From: CAWJAP01 sp963834365
GTDB lineage: Bacteria; Acidobacteriota; Vicinamibacteria; Vicinamibacterales; Vicinamibacteraceae
Assembly (NCBI GenBank): GCA_963834365.1
Contig: CAWIBS010000007.1
Coordinates: 1 to 64,000, forward strand
Direction: 5' to 3'
Length of the DNA stretch: 64,000 nucleotides
The notes under the pieces were generated by a model that was given only the letters and a program-made list of their open reading frames with translations, was not told where the DNA came from and searched no databases. The position numbers and the translations under genes were made by a program. Below are positions 1 through 10,012 of this stretch, piece after piece (position 1 is the first letter of the stretch; the number at the start of each line of letters is the position of its first letter).

Positions 1-702
1 TTCGGAAGCTTCCTGAACGTCGTCGCCGCGCGAATCCCGCTGCGGCGCTCGCTGGTCAGCCCCGGCTCGGCCTGCATGTCCTGTGCGACTCCGCTCGCGT
101 GGTACGACAACGTCCCCCTGCTCTCGTTCGCGCTGCTGCGGGGGCGCTGCCGCCACTGCAAGGCAGCGATTCCGTGGCGCTACCCGCTGGTCGAGGCGAC
201 GACGGGGCTCCTCGTCGCCGCCTGCGTGCTCCGCTTCGGCCTCACGTGGGACGCCGCCGTCGGCGCGTTCTTCTGCGCCGCGCTCGTCGCCATCTCGGCC
301 ACCGACGCCGAGCGGCGCATGATCCCGAACCGGGTCGTCGTGCCGGCAGCGGCCGTCGTGCTCGCGGCCAACACGATGCTCCACCCGTCGGTGGAGTGGG
401 CCGCGGCGGGCTTCGGCGCCGCGCTCTTCCTCTTCATCGCCGCGCTCGCCTACCCCGCGGGCATGGGCATGGGCGACGTCAAGCTCGCCCTGCTGCTCGG
501 CGTCGCGGTCGGACGCAGCGTTCCGGTCGCGATGATGGTCGGGATGATCTCGGCGCTCGTGCCGTCGATCGTCCTGTTCGCGCGCCACGGAAGCGCCGCG
601 CGCAAGATGAAGATCCCGTTCGGGCCGTTCCTCGCCTTGGGAGGCGTCGTCGCGCTCTTCGCCGGGCAGCCGCTGCTCGACGCGTACCTTCGCCTGCTGT
701 AA
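1..702 (+). CDS. pilD: Prepilin peptidase PilD/GspO, 5' partial
   Basis: This is an inner-membrane aspartic protease that cleaves and N-methylates type IV prepilins. The reading frame is open from base 1, so the N-terminus lies outside the window. The first visible residues, GSFLNVVAARIP, match the conserved start of the family. Two cysteine pairs (CMSC, CRHC) form the cytoplasmic zinc site. The two catalytic aspartates sit in DAERRMIPN and in the GMGDVKL motif (GxGD class). Several hydrophobic segments follow, and the protein ends in a TAATG overlap with pilB. This is the only pilus gene besides pilN for which no frameshift was found. Confidence 0.93.
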   Translation, partial: FGSFLNVVAARIPLRRSLVSPGSACMSCATPLAWYDNVPLLSFALLRGRCRHCKAAIPWRYPLVEATTGLLVAACVLRFGLTWDAAVGAFFCAALVAISATDAERRMIPNRVVVPAAAVVLAANTMLHPSVEWAAAGFGAALFLFIAALAYPAGMGMGDVKLALLLGVAVGRSVPVAMMVGMISALVPSIVLFARHGSAARKMKIPFGPFLALGGVVALFAGQPLLDAYLRLL

Positions 703-2485
703 TGGAAGCGGCGATGGATCACGGGGACCAGCCGGAGCTGCGGCTCATCGGCGAGCCGACGATTCGGCGGAGGCGGGAGAGCGGGACGAGAACGCACGCG
801 GCCACGGCGACCTCGTCGCAGACGTCATCCGCGAAAGCGGGCTGCTGCCGCCGGAGGAGGTCGACCAGGGAGCGTGCGCGGCCGGCGACTCGTTCTCGCA
901 GGCGCTGGTCGACGAGGGGCTCGCGGGCGCGCTGGACGTCGCGCGGACGCTCGCCGAGAAGTACCACCTGCCGCTCGTCGACCTCGCCGTTGCCGGCGTC
1001 GACGCCGCGGCGGCGAAGCTGATCGCGCTGCCGGTGCTCAACCGCGTCGTCGCGATCCCGTTCGCCTCGGACGGCAGCAGGCTCAAGGTGGCGATCACCG
1101 ACCCGCAGGACGTGCGCGGGCTCGACGAGCTGCGGCTCGCGACGCGCCTGTCGGTGGAGTTCTACGTCGCCGCGAAGAGCGACGTCCTCACCGAGGTGCG
1201 CCGCCTGTCGCGCGCGGCCGAGGCGATGAACGCGACGTACGTCGACGAAATCGCCGGCGCGGAGGACGAGGAGGACGTCGACGACCTCGAGGCCGACGAC
1301 GGCATCTCCGAGGCGCCGCTCGTCCGCCTCGTCAACTCGATCATCTTCCAGGCGGCCGAGGACGGGGCCAGCGACATCCACGTCGAGCCCCAGGAGGACG
1401 ACCTCGTCGTGCGCTACCGGATCGACGGCGTCCTCCACGTTGCCCACCACATTCCGAAGCGGCTGGCCTCCGGCGTGACGACCCGCCTCAAGGTGCTCGG
1501 GAAGCTCGACATCGCCGAGCGGCGCAAGCCGCAGGACGGGCGGATCTCACTCAACGCCGCGGCCGCGGGACGCATGCTCGACATCCGCGTGGCGACGCTC
1601 CCCACCGTCGAGGGCGAGGCGGTCACCATGCGCCTCCTCGACAAGTCGCGCGACGTGCCGACGCTCGAGGCGCTCGGCCTCTCCGAGCGGATGAGCGAGC
1701 AGATGGAGGCGATCCTCGCCCGGCCGACCGGGGCGCTCCTCGTCACGGGGCCGACCGGATCGGGCAAGTCGACGACGCTCTACGCGGCGCTGAACGCGAT
1801 CAGGCGGCCGGAGATCAACATCATCACCGTCGAGGATCCCGTCGAGTATCGGCTCGGCGGCGTCAAGCAGGTGCAGATCAATCCCCGCGCAGGGCTGACC
1901 TTCGCCACGGCGCTGCGCTCGATCGTTCGCTCCGACCCCGACGTGATCATGGTCGGCGAGATCCGCGACGGCGAGACCGCGCTCATCTCGATCGAGGCCG
2001 CGCTGACGGGTCACTTCGTGCTCTCCACGCTGCACACGAACGACGCGCCGGCCGCGATCACGCGGCTGGCCGAGATGGGCGTCGAGCCGTTCCTGACCGG
2101 TGCGGCCGTCTCGGCGGTCCTGGCGCAGCGCCTGGCGAGGAAGCTGTGCCCGCACTGCGCCGAGCCGTACACGCCGACGTACGAGGAGTTACAGGGGCTC
2201 CGCCTGAGCGAGGACATGGCGGCCGCCCTCGACGGCGCGTCCTTCCGCCGCCGCCGCGGCTGTGCCCGCTGCGGGCAGACCGGCTACCGCGGGCGCGTCG
2301 GCGTCTTCCAGCTCCTCTCGATGAGCGAGCGCCTCGAGCAGCTCGCGGCCGAGAAGGCGCCGCGCGAAGAGATCGAGCGCGCCGCCGTCGAGGAGGGCAT
2401 GCGGACGATGTGGGAGGACGGCGTCGGCAAGGTCGCCGCCGGCATCACGTCCGTCGAAGAGCTCGCCCGCGTCTGCACCGTCTGA
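702..2485 (+). CDS. pilB: Type IV pilus assembly ATPase PilB/GspE (frameshifted near the N-terminus)
   Basis: This is the hexameric cytoplasmic ATPase that powers pilus extension. The ATG at 702 overlaps the pilD stop. About the first 20-30 codons read in one frame; from about 760-810 the family-like sequence (DVIRESGLLPPEEV, then an MshEN-type N-domain) continues in another, so one base is probably missing or extra there. The downstream frame is intact: DGASDIHVEP, Walker A GPTGSGKST near 1750, Asp box and Walker B (DPDVIMVGEIRD) near 1935, and the tetracysteine zinc site CPHC...CARC near 2150 and 2265. The pilin and pilT follow on the same strand. Confidence 0.93.
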
Positions 2486-2692
2486 CGGCCGCGGCGTCCG
2501 GCTAGCGGCTGCGACGTCGCAGCCGAGGTAGGCGAACGAGGCGATCAGGTCGCTGACGAACGCCTCGGCCGCCTGACGAGTCGTTACACCGAACTTACCT
2601 AAACCGGGTCGAAATAGCCCAAATGGGTCGGACGGAGCGGGAGTTGCGCGCATAAAGAAGGGGTGCAATTTCACAACCCAAAGGAGAACTAC
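2486..2692 (+). promoter_or_regulatory. Leader region upstream of the pilin gene
   Basis: This is a 207-base non-coding stretch between pilB and the pilin. It holds an imperfect inverted repeat (CCGGGTCGAAATAGCCC followed by AAATGGG) and ends in a strong ribosome binding site, AAGGAG at 2681-2686, seven bases before the pilin ATG. That site selects ATG 2693 over the in-frame GTG at 2663. A pilin promoter is likely here, but no clear -35/-10 pair is visible. Confidence 0.4.
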
Positions 2693-3178
2693 ATGCACAA
2701 GCTCCGGCAGCGGCTCCAGCGCGAGGAAGGCTTCACGCTGATCGAGCTCCTCGTCGTCATCGTGATCATCGGCATCCTGCTGGCGATCGCGGTCCCGTCC
2801 TACCTCGGCTTCAAGGATCGCGCCAACGAGAACGCCGCGGGGGCCGAACGTCCGCGCGGCCGTTCCGTCCGCCGAGGCGTACTACGCCGACAACAACGGC
2901 ACCTACGACCGACGCATGACCGTCCGCCCGCTCTGCAGCGGCTGATCGACGGCGTGTCGAAGTCGACGCCCTCGGCATCAACTGACACCAGCGCAGCTCG
3001 CGACCGCTGTCCCCGGCGACACGTACTGCCTCCAGAAGACGGTCGGCGGCAAGACGTGGCGTGACGGTCCGCGGCAACGGCCTGCGCGAACGACGACGTC
3101 GCCGGTCCGGCGCTGGCCGCCGGCCGCAGCGACGCACTGCTCGGAACGCCTGAGTCCGCTCGAAGCAACTCCGTGTAG
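2693..3178 (+). CDS. pilA: Type IV pilin (frameshifted)
   Basis: This is the major pilin subunit. After a short basic leader the class III signal reads EEGFTLIELLVVIVIIG: cleavage would fall after G, with the conserved Glu at mature position 5 and the hydrophobic alpha-1 spine. Frame is lost about 50 codons in, near 2840. In other frames the protein continues with AYYADNNGTYD and later YCLQKTVGGKTW and CANDDVAGP, which resembles pilins of Thermoleophilia-type actinobacteria. At least two indels are needed to rebuild the gene, so its 3' end (TAG 3176-3178) is only approximate. Start codon ATG 2693 follows AAGGAG. Confidence 0.8.
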
Positions 3179-3307
3179 TCGAGCAGGAGGCGCGGCCGCC
3201 ACCGCGCGCCCTCCTCAACTCTCTTGCGCAAACCGCTCTATCGAGCTCGAAAGGTCGAAAAGCACACCATGCCGAACTGAACTCACTCGATCGACGACCT
3301 GCTCACC

Positions 3308-4440
3308 GTGATGGTCGAGCACAACGCGTCCGACCTCCACCTGACGGCCGGCTCTGCGCCCGTGATCCGCGTCAACGGCCGCCTCGAGCGGCTGCCCGAC
3401 CACGAGGAGCTGACGCCCGAGGAGATCAGGACGCTCATCTACCGGATCCTCTCGACCGAGCAGCAGAAGGTCCTCGAGACGCGCCGGCAGATCGACCTCT
3501 CCCATTCGATTCCCGGCCTCGCGCGCTTCCGCGTCAACACCTACTTTCAGCGCGCGGCCGTGGGCGCCGCCTTCCGGCTCATCCCGGACAACATCAAGAC
3601 GCTCGAGCAGCTCGGCATTCCGACGCGGCTCTACGAGCTCGCCGACAAGCCGCGCGGGCTCGTGCTCGTCACCGGGCCGACCGGCTCGGGCAAGTCGACG
3701 ACGCTCGCCTCGCTGCTCGACCACATCAACCACTCCCGGCACGAGCACATCCTCACGATCGAGGACCCGATCGAGTTCCTGCACCACCACGGGACCTGCA
3801 TCGTCAACCAGCGCGAGATCGGCCAGGACGCGACGACGTTCGCCGAGGGGCTGCGCGCAGCACTTCGCCAGGACCCCGACGTGATCCTCGTCGGCGAGAT
3901 GCGCGACCTCGAGACGGTCTCGACCGCGCTCACGGCCGCCGAGACCGGACACCTCGTGTTCGCGACGCTGCACACGCAGAGCGCGCCGACCACGATCGAC
4001 CGCGTCATCGACGTCTTCCCCGCCGAGCAGCAGGGCCAGGTGCGCGTGCAGCTCGCCTCGACGCTGCAGGGCGTCGTGACGCAGAACCTCGTGCCGACCG
4101 CCGACGGCCTCGGCCGTACGGCTGCGCTCGAGGTCCTGATGCCCGACGACGCCGTCCGCAACCTGATCCGGCAGGCGAAGGTCGAGCAGATTACTCGGTC
4201 ATGCAGACGAGCACCTCGCGCGGCATGCAGACGATGGAGCAGTCGCTCGCGGACCTGGTGCTGCGCCACGTCATCACGCCCGAGGTGGCCTTCGCGCGCT
4301 CGTCGCGGCCCGATCAGCTGCAGGGCCTGCTCGAGCGCTCCGGCATGACGAATTTCACTTCACCGGCGGCCGGCAACGGCAGCCCCAACGGCAACAAGAC
4401 CCCAGAGCAGGGCGAGCTTCGGCTCGCCTCGGAGGTGTAG
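3308..4440 (+). CDS. pilT: Twitching motility ATPase PilT (frameshifted)
   Basis: This is the retraction ATPase for type IV pili. The N-domain reads NASDLHLTAGSAPVIRVNG, Walker A GPTGSGKST lies near 3680, Walker B and the Asp box (DPDVILVGEMRD) near 3880, and HTQSAPTTIDR follows. A one-base deletion is visible at about 4191: GAGCAGATTACTCG would read EQIYS if one C were restored (ATCTAC), after which the frame continues VMQTSTSRGMQTMEQSL to TAG 4440. A second flaw sits at the start: an in-frame ATG at 3269 (MPN) is followed by TGA and then THSIDDLLTV, which looks like the true N-terminus. pilM follows six bases later. Confidence 0.92.
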
Positions 4441-4446
4441 ACACAC

Positions 4447-5614
4447 GTGAACTTGAACAAGGAGATCAAGCTCTCGGATCTCGTCCGGCGGCCGAAGAAG
4501 AAGACGAAGTCGGCCGGCGTCACGAAGCCGAGCAGCGACAAACGCAAGCGGCGCCGCAAGCAGGAGATCGTCGGCCTCAAGATCGGCGCCTCCCAGATCG
4601 CGGCATCGCGGATCGTCAACAACGGCGGGCCGGCGGCGAAGCTCGTCCAGCTCGCGCGGGTTCCGCTGGAGCCGGGGATCGTCGTCGGCGGCGAGGTGCG
4701 GAGCGTGGCGGCACTCGCGGCCGCGCTCGACAGCTTCTTCACCGAGAACAAGCTGCCGCGCCGGGGCATCCGGCTCGGCATCGGCACGAACCGCATCGGC
4801 GTCCGCGCGGTCGACATCGACGGCATCGACGACGAGCGCCAGCTCGCCAACGCCGTCCGTTTCCGGGCGCACGAGGCGCTGTCGATCCCGCTCGACCAGG
4901 CCGTGCTCGACTACCACATCGTCCGCGAGACGGTGGACGAGTCCGGGAGCGTTTCCCGGCGCGTCCTGCTCGCGGCCGCCTACCAGGAGCCGATCGACCA
5001 CTACATCCAGGCATGCCGGGGCGCGGGTCTGGAGCTCTCGGGCATCGACGTCGAGGCGTTCGCGCTGCTGCGCGCGGTCGCGCCGCGCAACGGCGACGGG
5101 ACGCGCCGGCGGTCGCGACGGTCGTGCTCTCGATCGGTCACGACCGCTCGACGCTCGCGATCTCCGATGGCGCCGTCTGCGAGTTCATGCGCGTCCTCGA
5201 CTGGGGCGGCTCGAAGCTCGAGGCCGCGATCGCGCGGGAGCTCGGGCTGACCGGGCCGAGGCCGCCGAGCTCAAGCTCGAGCTCGATCTCGGCGCCGAGG
5301 TCTCCGAACAGGACGATCCGCTCCACGCGAGCGCCCGAGGCGCCGTCGTCCGCGAGCTGCAGACGCTTGCGCGGGAGCTGATCGCCTCGCTCCAGTTCTA
5401 CCAGGGCCAGCCCGGCTCGCTCGCGATCTCCGAGGTGCTCCTCACCGGCGGCACCACGAAGCTTCCGGGTCTCGCCGAAGAGCTCGAGCGGCTCACGCGT
5501 GTCCCGGTGCGGGTCGCCGATCCTCTCGCAGGAGTTCAGGTCTCGAACGGAACCGCCGACCGCGACGACCTCGCGTCGCTCGCGGTCGCGATCGGACTGG
5601 GGGTGGAGCGCTAA
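4447..5614 (+). CDS. pilM: Type IV pilus assembly protein PilM (frameshifted twice)
   Basis: This is an actin-like cytoplasmic ATPase-fold protein that couples the PilN/PilO inner-membrane complex to the pilus motor. A lysine-rich N-tail (RRPKKKTKSAG) precedes the conserved start VGLKIGASQIAASRI. Frame changes near 5105, before APAVATVVLSIGHDRSTLAI, and again near 5255, before EAAELKLELDLGAEVSEQDD. The last frame carries the phosphate-2 loop LTGGTTKLPGLAEEL and ends in a TAATG overlap with pilN. Rejoined, the protein is about 385 residues, normal for PilM. The start is GTG 4447, six bases after pilT. Confidence 0.9.
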
Positions 5615-6008
5615 TGGAAGCCGTCAATCTCCTTCCGGCCTACGCGCGCCCGGGTCATCCCTGGGCGGCCGTCGGCAAGGATCTCTCCGCGCGCCGCGTC
5701 CTCAAGGCCGGCTCGGTCGTCGGGTGCGTCGCGGTGCTCGGGCTCGGCCTCGGGTTCGTCCACGAGCGCTCGGTCGTCAACGACAACCGCGCCGCGCTCG
5801 CCGACGTCCAGGCTGAGGTCGCTGTCGCGGACGCCAAGGCGGCGCCGCTCCGCGCGACGCAGGCCGCCGCGGCCGCGCGAATGGCCGCGGCCGGCACCGT
5901 CTCGTCGAACCGGATCGCCTGGGAGGGGCTCCTCCGAGACCTTTCGCGGGTGCTGCCGCGCCAGGTCTACCTGCAGAGCCTGGCCCTGCAGTCGCCGACG
6001 CCGCTGGG
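5614..6008 (+). CDS. pilN: Type IV pilus protein PilN, truncated at a sequence junction
   Basis: This is a bitopic inner-membrane protein that normally binds PilM through its N-terminal INLLP motif and pairs with PilO in the periplasm. Here the start reads MEAVNLLPAYAR, one membrane helix follows at about residues 30-50 (VGCVAVLGLGLGFV), then an Ala-rich coiled-coil region and WEGLLRDLSRVLPRQVYLQSL. Only about 131 residues of family-like sequence are present against roughly 180-220 expected. After SPTPLGA the reading frame runs into antisense permease DNA and stops. Its ATG overlaps the pilM stop. No pilO follows. Confidence 0.85.
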
Positions 6009-6020
6009 AGCGCCACGAGC
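5995..6020. other. Junction between pilus segment and acidobacterial segment
   Basis: At this point two converging genes both lose their 3' ends. PilN on the + strand stops matching its family after SPTPLGA, and the permease on the - strand stops matching after RRAARVSPLVAL, where its family normally ends within a few residues. No transposase, integrase, tRNA or direct repeat flanks the point. The simplest readings are an assembly chimera or an illegitimate recombination joint. Confidence 0.7.
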
Positions 6021-8365
6021 GGGCTGACCCGGGCGGCGCGCCGGGCGGGCAGCCAGGCCGCGAGGAACGCCGCGGACGCCAGCGCCACGGTGGCGACGGC
6101 GTAGCTGGTGACGTCGAACGGCGTGACGCCGAAGAGCAGGGTGGCGACCAGGCGGCTCGCCGCCAGGGCACCGGCGAGGCCGATGGCGGCGCCGACCGCG
6201 GTCAGGCGCGCCGCCTGCGCGACGACCAGCCGCCAGACGTCCTTTCCTTCCGCACCGACCGCGAGGCGGATGCCGAACTCGCGGGTCCGCTGCTGCACGG
6301 CGAAGGCGACGACGCCGTAGGTGCCGAGTCCGGCGAGCAACAGGGCGACGCCGGCGAAGGCCCACAGCATGGCGAGCAGCAGGCGCTCCTCGCTCAGGCT
6401 CTCGGCCCGGACCTCGTCGAGCGTCCACACCTGGAAGATCGGCGCCGCCGGATCGACGGCGCGCACCTCGCGGCGCACCGCCGCGACGATCTGCTCCGTC
6501 GGAAGCTGGCTCTTCACGACCAGCCGCATCGGCCCGTAGGTGAAGCGGTGGAACGACCAGTAGAAGGCCGGCCGCGGATCGGCGGCGAGCCGGCGGCTCC
6601 GCACGTCGCCGACGACGCCGATGACGCGCAGCAGTCGCGAGTTGGCGCCCGGATCGACCTCGCGGCCCACCGGATCGTCGTCCCCGAAGAGCGCCCTGGC
6701 CAGCGAGGCGGAGAGGACGATGCTGCGCCGCGCCTCGTCGGGCGCCAGCCCGTCGAAGGTCCGGCCGCGCAGGAGCGGGATCCGCATCGCCTCGAAGTAG
6801 CCGCCGTCCACCAGCCGCCACGACGCCTGGATCGACTGTCCGGCGGCGAGCTGCGAGGGACCAGCCGCGAAGACGTTGTTGCTGGTGTTGCCGCCCGGCC
6901 CGAGCGGCAGGGTCGAGATGAACCCGGCGGACTCGACCCCCGGCAGCGCCCGCACCCGCGCGCCGACGGCCTCGTAGAACGGCTCGGCCTCCATCGACGG
7001 CCGCATCGCCAGGGTGACGGCGTGGTCCACCGAGAAGCCGGGATCGACGCTGAGGAGGCCCCAGAAGCTGCGCGCCACGAGCGCCGCCCCCACCAGGAGC
7101 GTCAGCGACAAGCCGAGCTGCGCCACGATCATGCCGTCGCGCAGACGCGAGCGCGGTGCGAGGCGCACGGCCTGCGACTGCAGCGCGTCCTGCGGCGCCA
7201 CCTGGCTCGCGCGGATGGCCGGACCGACGCCTGCGAGGACGCCGGAGATCAGGGTCGCCGCGATCGCCACCGCCAGTACCCGCGGATCGACGGCGATCTC
7301 GGCCATCCGCGGGATCGGCAGCGTGCGCAGCGCCTCGACGCTCCACGACGCGAGGAGGATGCCAAGGGCGCCGCCGAGCGCGGTGACCACCAGGCTCTCG
7401 ACGAGCCGCTGCGCGATCGCCCGGCCGCGCGACTCACCGAGGGCGCGGCGGACGGCGAGATCGAAGCCGCGTCCGGTGGCCCGCACGAGCAGCAGATTCG
7501 AGAGGTTCGCGCAGGCGACGAGCAGGAGCAGGCCGACGGCGCCGAGCAGCACCAGCAGCGTCCGCCGGAGTCGGTCGCCGACGATGTCCTCGACGAGCGG
7601 GACGAGGCGGGTGCGCCAGCCGCGCTCGCCGGCCGGCATCGACGGCGCGATCTGCGCCGCGATCGCCTGCAGCTCGCGATCGGCCGCCTCGATCGACACG
7701 CCGGGCGCGAGTCGCGCGAAGACGTCGAGCTCGTGGTTCAGGCGGTCCTCCGTGGCCACGTCGGCCTGCATCGGCACCGCGACCTCGATGTCGCCGGGCA
7801 GCGGCAGGCCGACCGCCGTCACGCCGACGATGGCGTAGGCCTCCCCGTCGAGCTGCAGCGTCTGGCCGACGACGTCGGGCCGGCCGCCGAAGTGCCGGCG
7901 CCAGAACCCGTCCGAGATGACCGCGACTCTCGGGCCGTTCGGGCGGTCCTCGTTCGCGGTGAAGTCGCGCCCCTGGGCTATCCGCACACCGAATGTGTCG
8001 AGGAAATTGGCCGTGACCCTCCGCACCTGGATCAGCTGCGGGTCGGCGCGCCCGGTCAGGTTCATGGCGCGCCACGTGACCGCGGCCATCGCGGCGAAGC
8101 TCGTCGCGCGCGCCTTGAAGTCGACGTAGTTCGGCACCGAGACCGAGAAGAACGGCACGTTGCGCTCGAGGTTCGTCTCGTAGACGGTGACGAGGCGATC
8201 GGGCTCGGGGAGCGAGAGCGGCTTCAGCACCACCGCGTGGACGGTGCTGAACATCGCCGTCGACGCACCGATGCCGATGGCAGCGATGAGCACCGCGATG
8301 GCGGTGAAGCCGGGCGTGACGAGGAGCTGGCGGATGGCGTAGCGCAGGGTTCGCATCCGATCCAT
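6009..8365 (-). CDS. ADOP-family ABC transporter permease (MacB-like), 3' end lost
   Basis: This is an inner-membrane permease of the acidobacterial duplicated orphan permease type: an N-terminal TM helix, a MacB-PCD periplasmic domain, FtsX helices, then a second copy of the whole unit. The N-terminus MRTLRYAIRQLLVTPGFTA and the helix after it are typical, as are GIGASTAMFSTVHAVVL, NLSNLLLVRATGR and the C-terminal RTREFGIRLAVGAEGKDVWRLV. ATG 8365 is preferred because the upstream 26 codons are not family-like. About 785 residues are present, near full length, but the last few residues and the stop are missing at the junction; the frame reads on into pilN DNA to 5777. No partner ATPase lies nearby, as usual for ADOPs. 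Confidence 0.9.
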
Positions 8366-8769
8366 GGCAGATGTTACGTGCGGAGCGCGACGAGAGGACC
8401 ACGTTTCGATGTCGCCACGATCGGTCGGTGTGCCGCGCCTCATTGGTGAGGCTCAACCTCTGGCATTCGTGCGACGGCACGACGCCATCATGCCGCAGCG
8501 GGGTGGCGCTGGCGACACGTTGTACTTCTATCAGGTACGACCACCCGGACGTTTCGAAGGGTTTCGGCTTCGGGTGGTGCGTCGCGGGAGATTGCGGCCC
8601 TGGTCTTTCGGGCACCAATATCAGGCAGCGGTGGATCGTCGCGATCGCCTGGCCGTCTATTCGTCCGTAGAACGCGGGGCTTTACAGCAGTCGCGTGTAC
8701 GCCACATCACCAACACAAGTGAGCTCCGGGTTTAGGACGACAGGCACGGAGCTTGGGAAAGCGCGTTCT
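8366..8769. other. Intergenic region with a partial MITE end
   Basis: This stretch separates the divergently read permease start from the GNAT stop. A + strand open frame (8364-8735) has no recognisable motif and unusual composition, so it is not called. Bases 8700-8730 match, on the - strand, one terminal repeat of the MITE-like element also found near 22.6 and 54.7 kb. Nothing else is seen. Confidence 0.5.
8700..8730 (-). repeat. Solo end of the MITE-like element
   Basis: Read on the - strand, this starts CCCGGAGCTCACTTGTGTTG and goes on to ATGTGGCG, matching the left end of the complete copy at 22560-22672 (CCCGGAGTTTACTTGTGTTG). The inner palindromes and right end are absent, so it is a truncated copy. 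Confidence 0.6.
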
Positions 8770-9264
8770 CTAATCGCCTTCGTCGGCGAGCCTGGTGAAC
8801 TGGTCGCCGAACGTGGCAAAGGCGATCACCGGCTCTTCTACGGTCGCCAGCGTCCGGAAGAAGGCGTGCGACTCCGTGTTCCACGTGCGCGAGGCCCACC
8901 AGACGAACTCGAGCCCGCGTCGGCGCGCGTCCGCAGCCACGGCGGCCATGAGTGCTCGCCCGACGCCGCGTTGCCGGGCCTCGGGCGCCACGAACACGTC
9001 CTGCACGTACACGCCGGCCTTCGCATAGCCAGTTTCGTACGCGGCGGGCACGACGAGCGCATAGCCTGCTGTCCGACCATCCACCTCTGCCACCCATGCC
9101 TCGAACCTGGGCGCGTCTCCGAAGCCGTCCCGGCGCACGGCCTCGGCGGTGAAGTTCGTGCTCGGATCCCCCTGCTGCACGTTCAGTGCCTGACCGAGCG
9201 CGGCGAGCACGTCGGCGTCGCCAGGCTCCGCGCGGCGTACCAGAGGCCTCGAGGGTTGCGGCAT
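8770..9264 (-). CDS. GNAT family N-acetyltransferase
   Basis: This is a 164-residue protein with the GNAT fold, which transfers acetyl from acetyl-CoA to an amine; the substrate is unknown. Motif A reads VQDVFVAPEARQRGVGRALM at about residues 87-106, containing the RxxGxG pyrophosphate-binding signature. A C-terminal aromatic stretch (WWASRTWNTESHAFF) matches motif B. It is a single-gene unit read away from the VOC gene at 9.4 kb. The frame is intact. Confidence 0.88.
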   Translation of the reverse strand: MPQPSRPLVRRAEPGDADVLAALGQALNVQQGDPSTNFTAEAVRRDGFGDAPRFEAWVAEVDGRTAGYALVVPAAYETGYAKAGVYVQDVFVAPEARQRGVGRALMAAVAADARRRGLEFVWWASRTWNTESHAFFRTLATVEEPVIAFATFGDQFTRLADEGD

Positions 9265-9421
9265 ACGGCACGCCTGAACACGCCGGCCATTGCCAACCCG
9301 TCACGCCGGCCTCTTCAGACTACCGGAGCGGCGCTCGCGAGGCTAGCTGCCCGGGCTGGAGAGACCTCGTCCCGCTCAACCCTGGATAGAAATCCCTTCG
9401 GCGTCAGGCGCGACACATAAT

Positions 9422-9826
9422 GTGACAATGCAGTTCGGAGGGACGGTTCTCTACGTTGACCAGGTCGCTGCCGTCGTGGATTTCTACCGACGGGCGTTCG
9501 GGCTCGACCTTCGCTTCTTCGACGAAGCGCTGGGATTCGCCGAATTGGAGACGGGCGGCTCCACGCTGGCCATCGCTGCCCATTCGCTGGGCGAGATGTT
9601 GATGCCGGATGGATATACGCGGCCTGTCGACGGGCAGCCTGCCGGCGTCGAGATCGCCTTTCTCACGCGAGACGTTTCTGCTTCATTCGCCAAGGCGATC
9701 GCGGAGGGAGCTTCGCCGATCTCGGCACCGAGACGAATGCCCTGGGGTCTTGAAGTCGCGTACGTACGGGCACCCGAAGGTACGATTATCGGCTTCTCTG
9801 AACCGCCGCCATCCGCGGCTCATTGA
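9422..9826 (+). CDS. VOC family (glyoxalase/bleomycin-resistance fold) protein
   Basis: This is a small vicinal-oxygen-chelate protein of two beta-alpha-beta-beta-beta modules. It begins TVLYVDQVAAVVDFYRRAFG and ends with the usual AYVRAPEGTIIGF, where E is the expected last metal ligand. Either GTG 9422 or the ATG at 9428 could start it. It closely resembles the VOC gene at 19.6 kb (AFGL, AAH-LGEM), so the two are probably paralogs. Substrate unknown; such genes often encode antibiotic-binding or lyase proteins but nothing here decides. Confidence 0.85.
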   Translation: MTMQFGGTVLYVDQVAAVVDFYRRAFGLDLRFFDEALGFAELETGGSTLAIAAHSLGEMLMPDGYTRPVDGQPAGVEIAFLTRDVSASFAKAIAEGASPISAPRRMPWGLEVAYVRAPEGTIIGFSEPPPSAAH

Positions 9827-10012
9827 CAGAGCGAGGCTTGGCGAAGTCAGCGATGATCACTCCCGCAGAGTCGCCAAGGGCGGACGTTTCCCGTCGTCCG
9901 CCCTCGTCCGAAGCGATCAAGCGGCGTCCGGCTCGACTCCAAGGCGGTCGTTAACCGCGCACCGCCATCGCCGCCGGCATCCAAGATAGACCGCCGCCGG
10001 CTGCAATCGCTG

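Noticed and set aside
874..2505. A 543-codon frame overlapping pilB
   Set aside because: Arg-rich shadow frame; the true PilB motifs are in the 1034-2485 frame.
5995..6020. The junction as an IS or integron site
   Set aside because: No inverted or direct repeats, integrase or transposase pieces were found on either side.
6548..8449. A 633-codon open frame opposite the ADOP permease
   Set aside because: It is rich in Arg, His and Asp with no domain; it is the high-GC shadow of the permease gene on the other strand.
8364..8735. 123-codon + strand frame upstream of the GNAT gene
   Set aside because: It starts inside the permease start region, ends within a repeat fragment and has no recognisable features.
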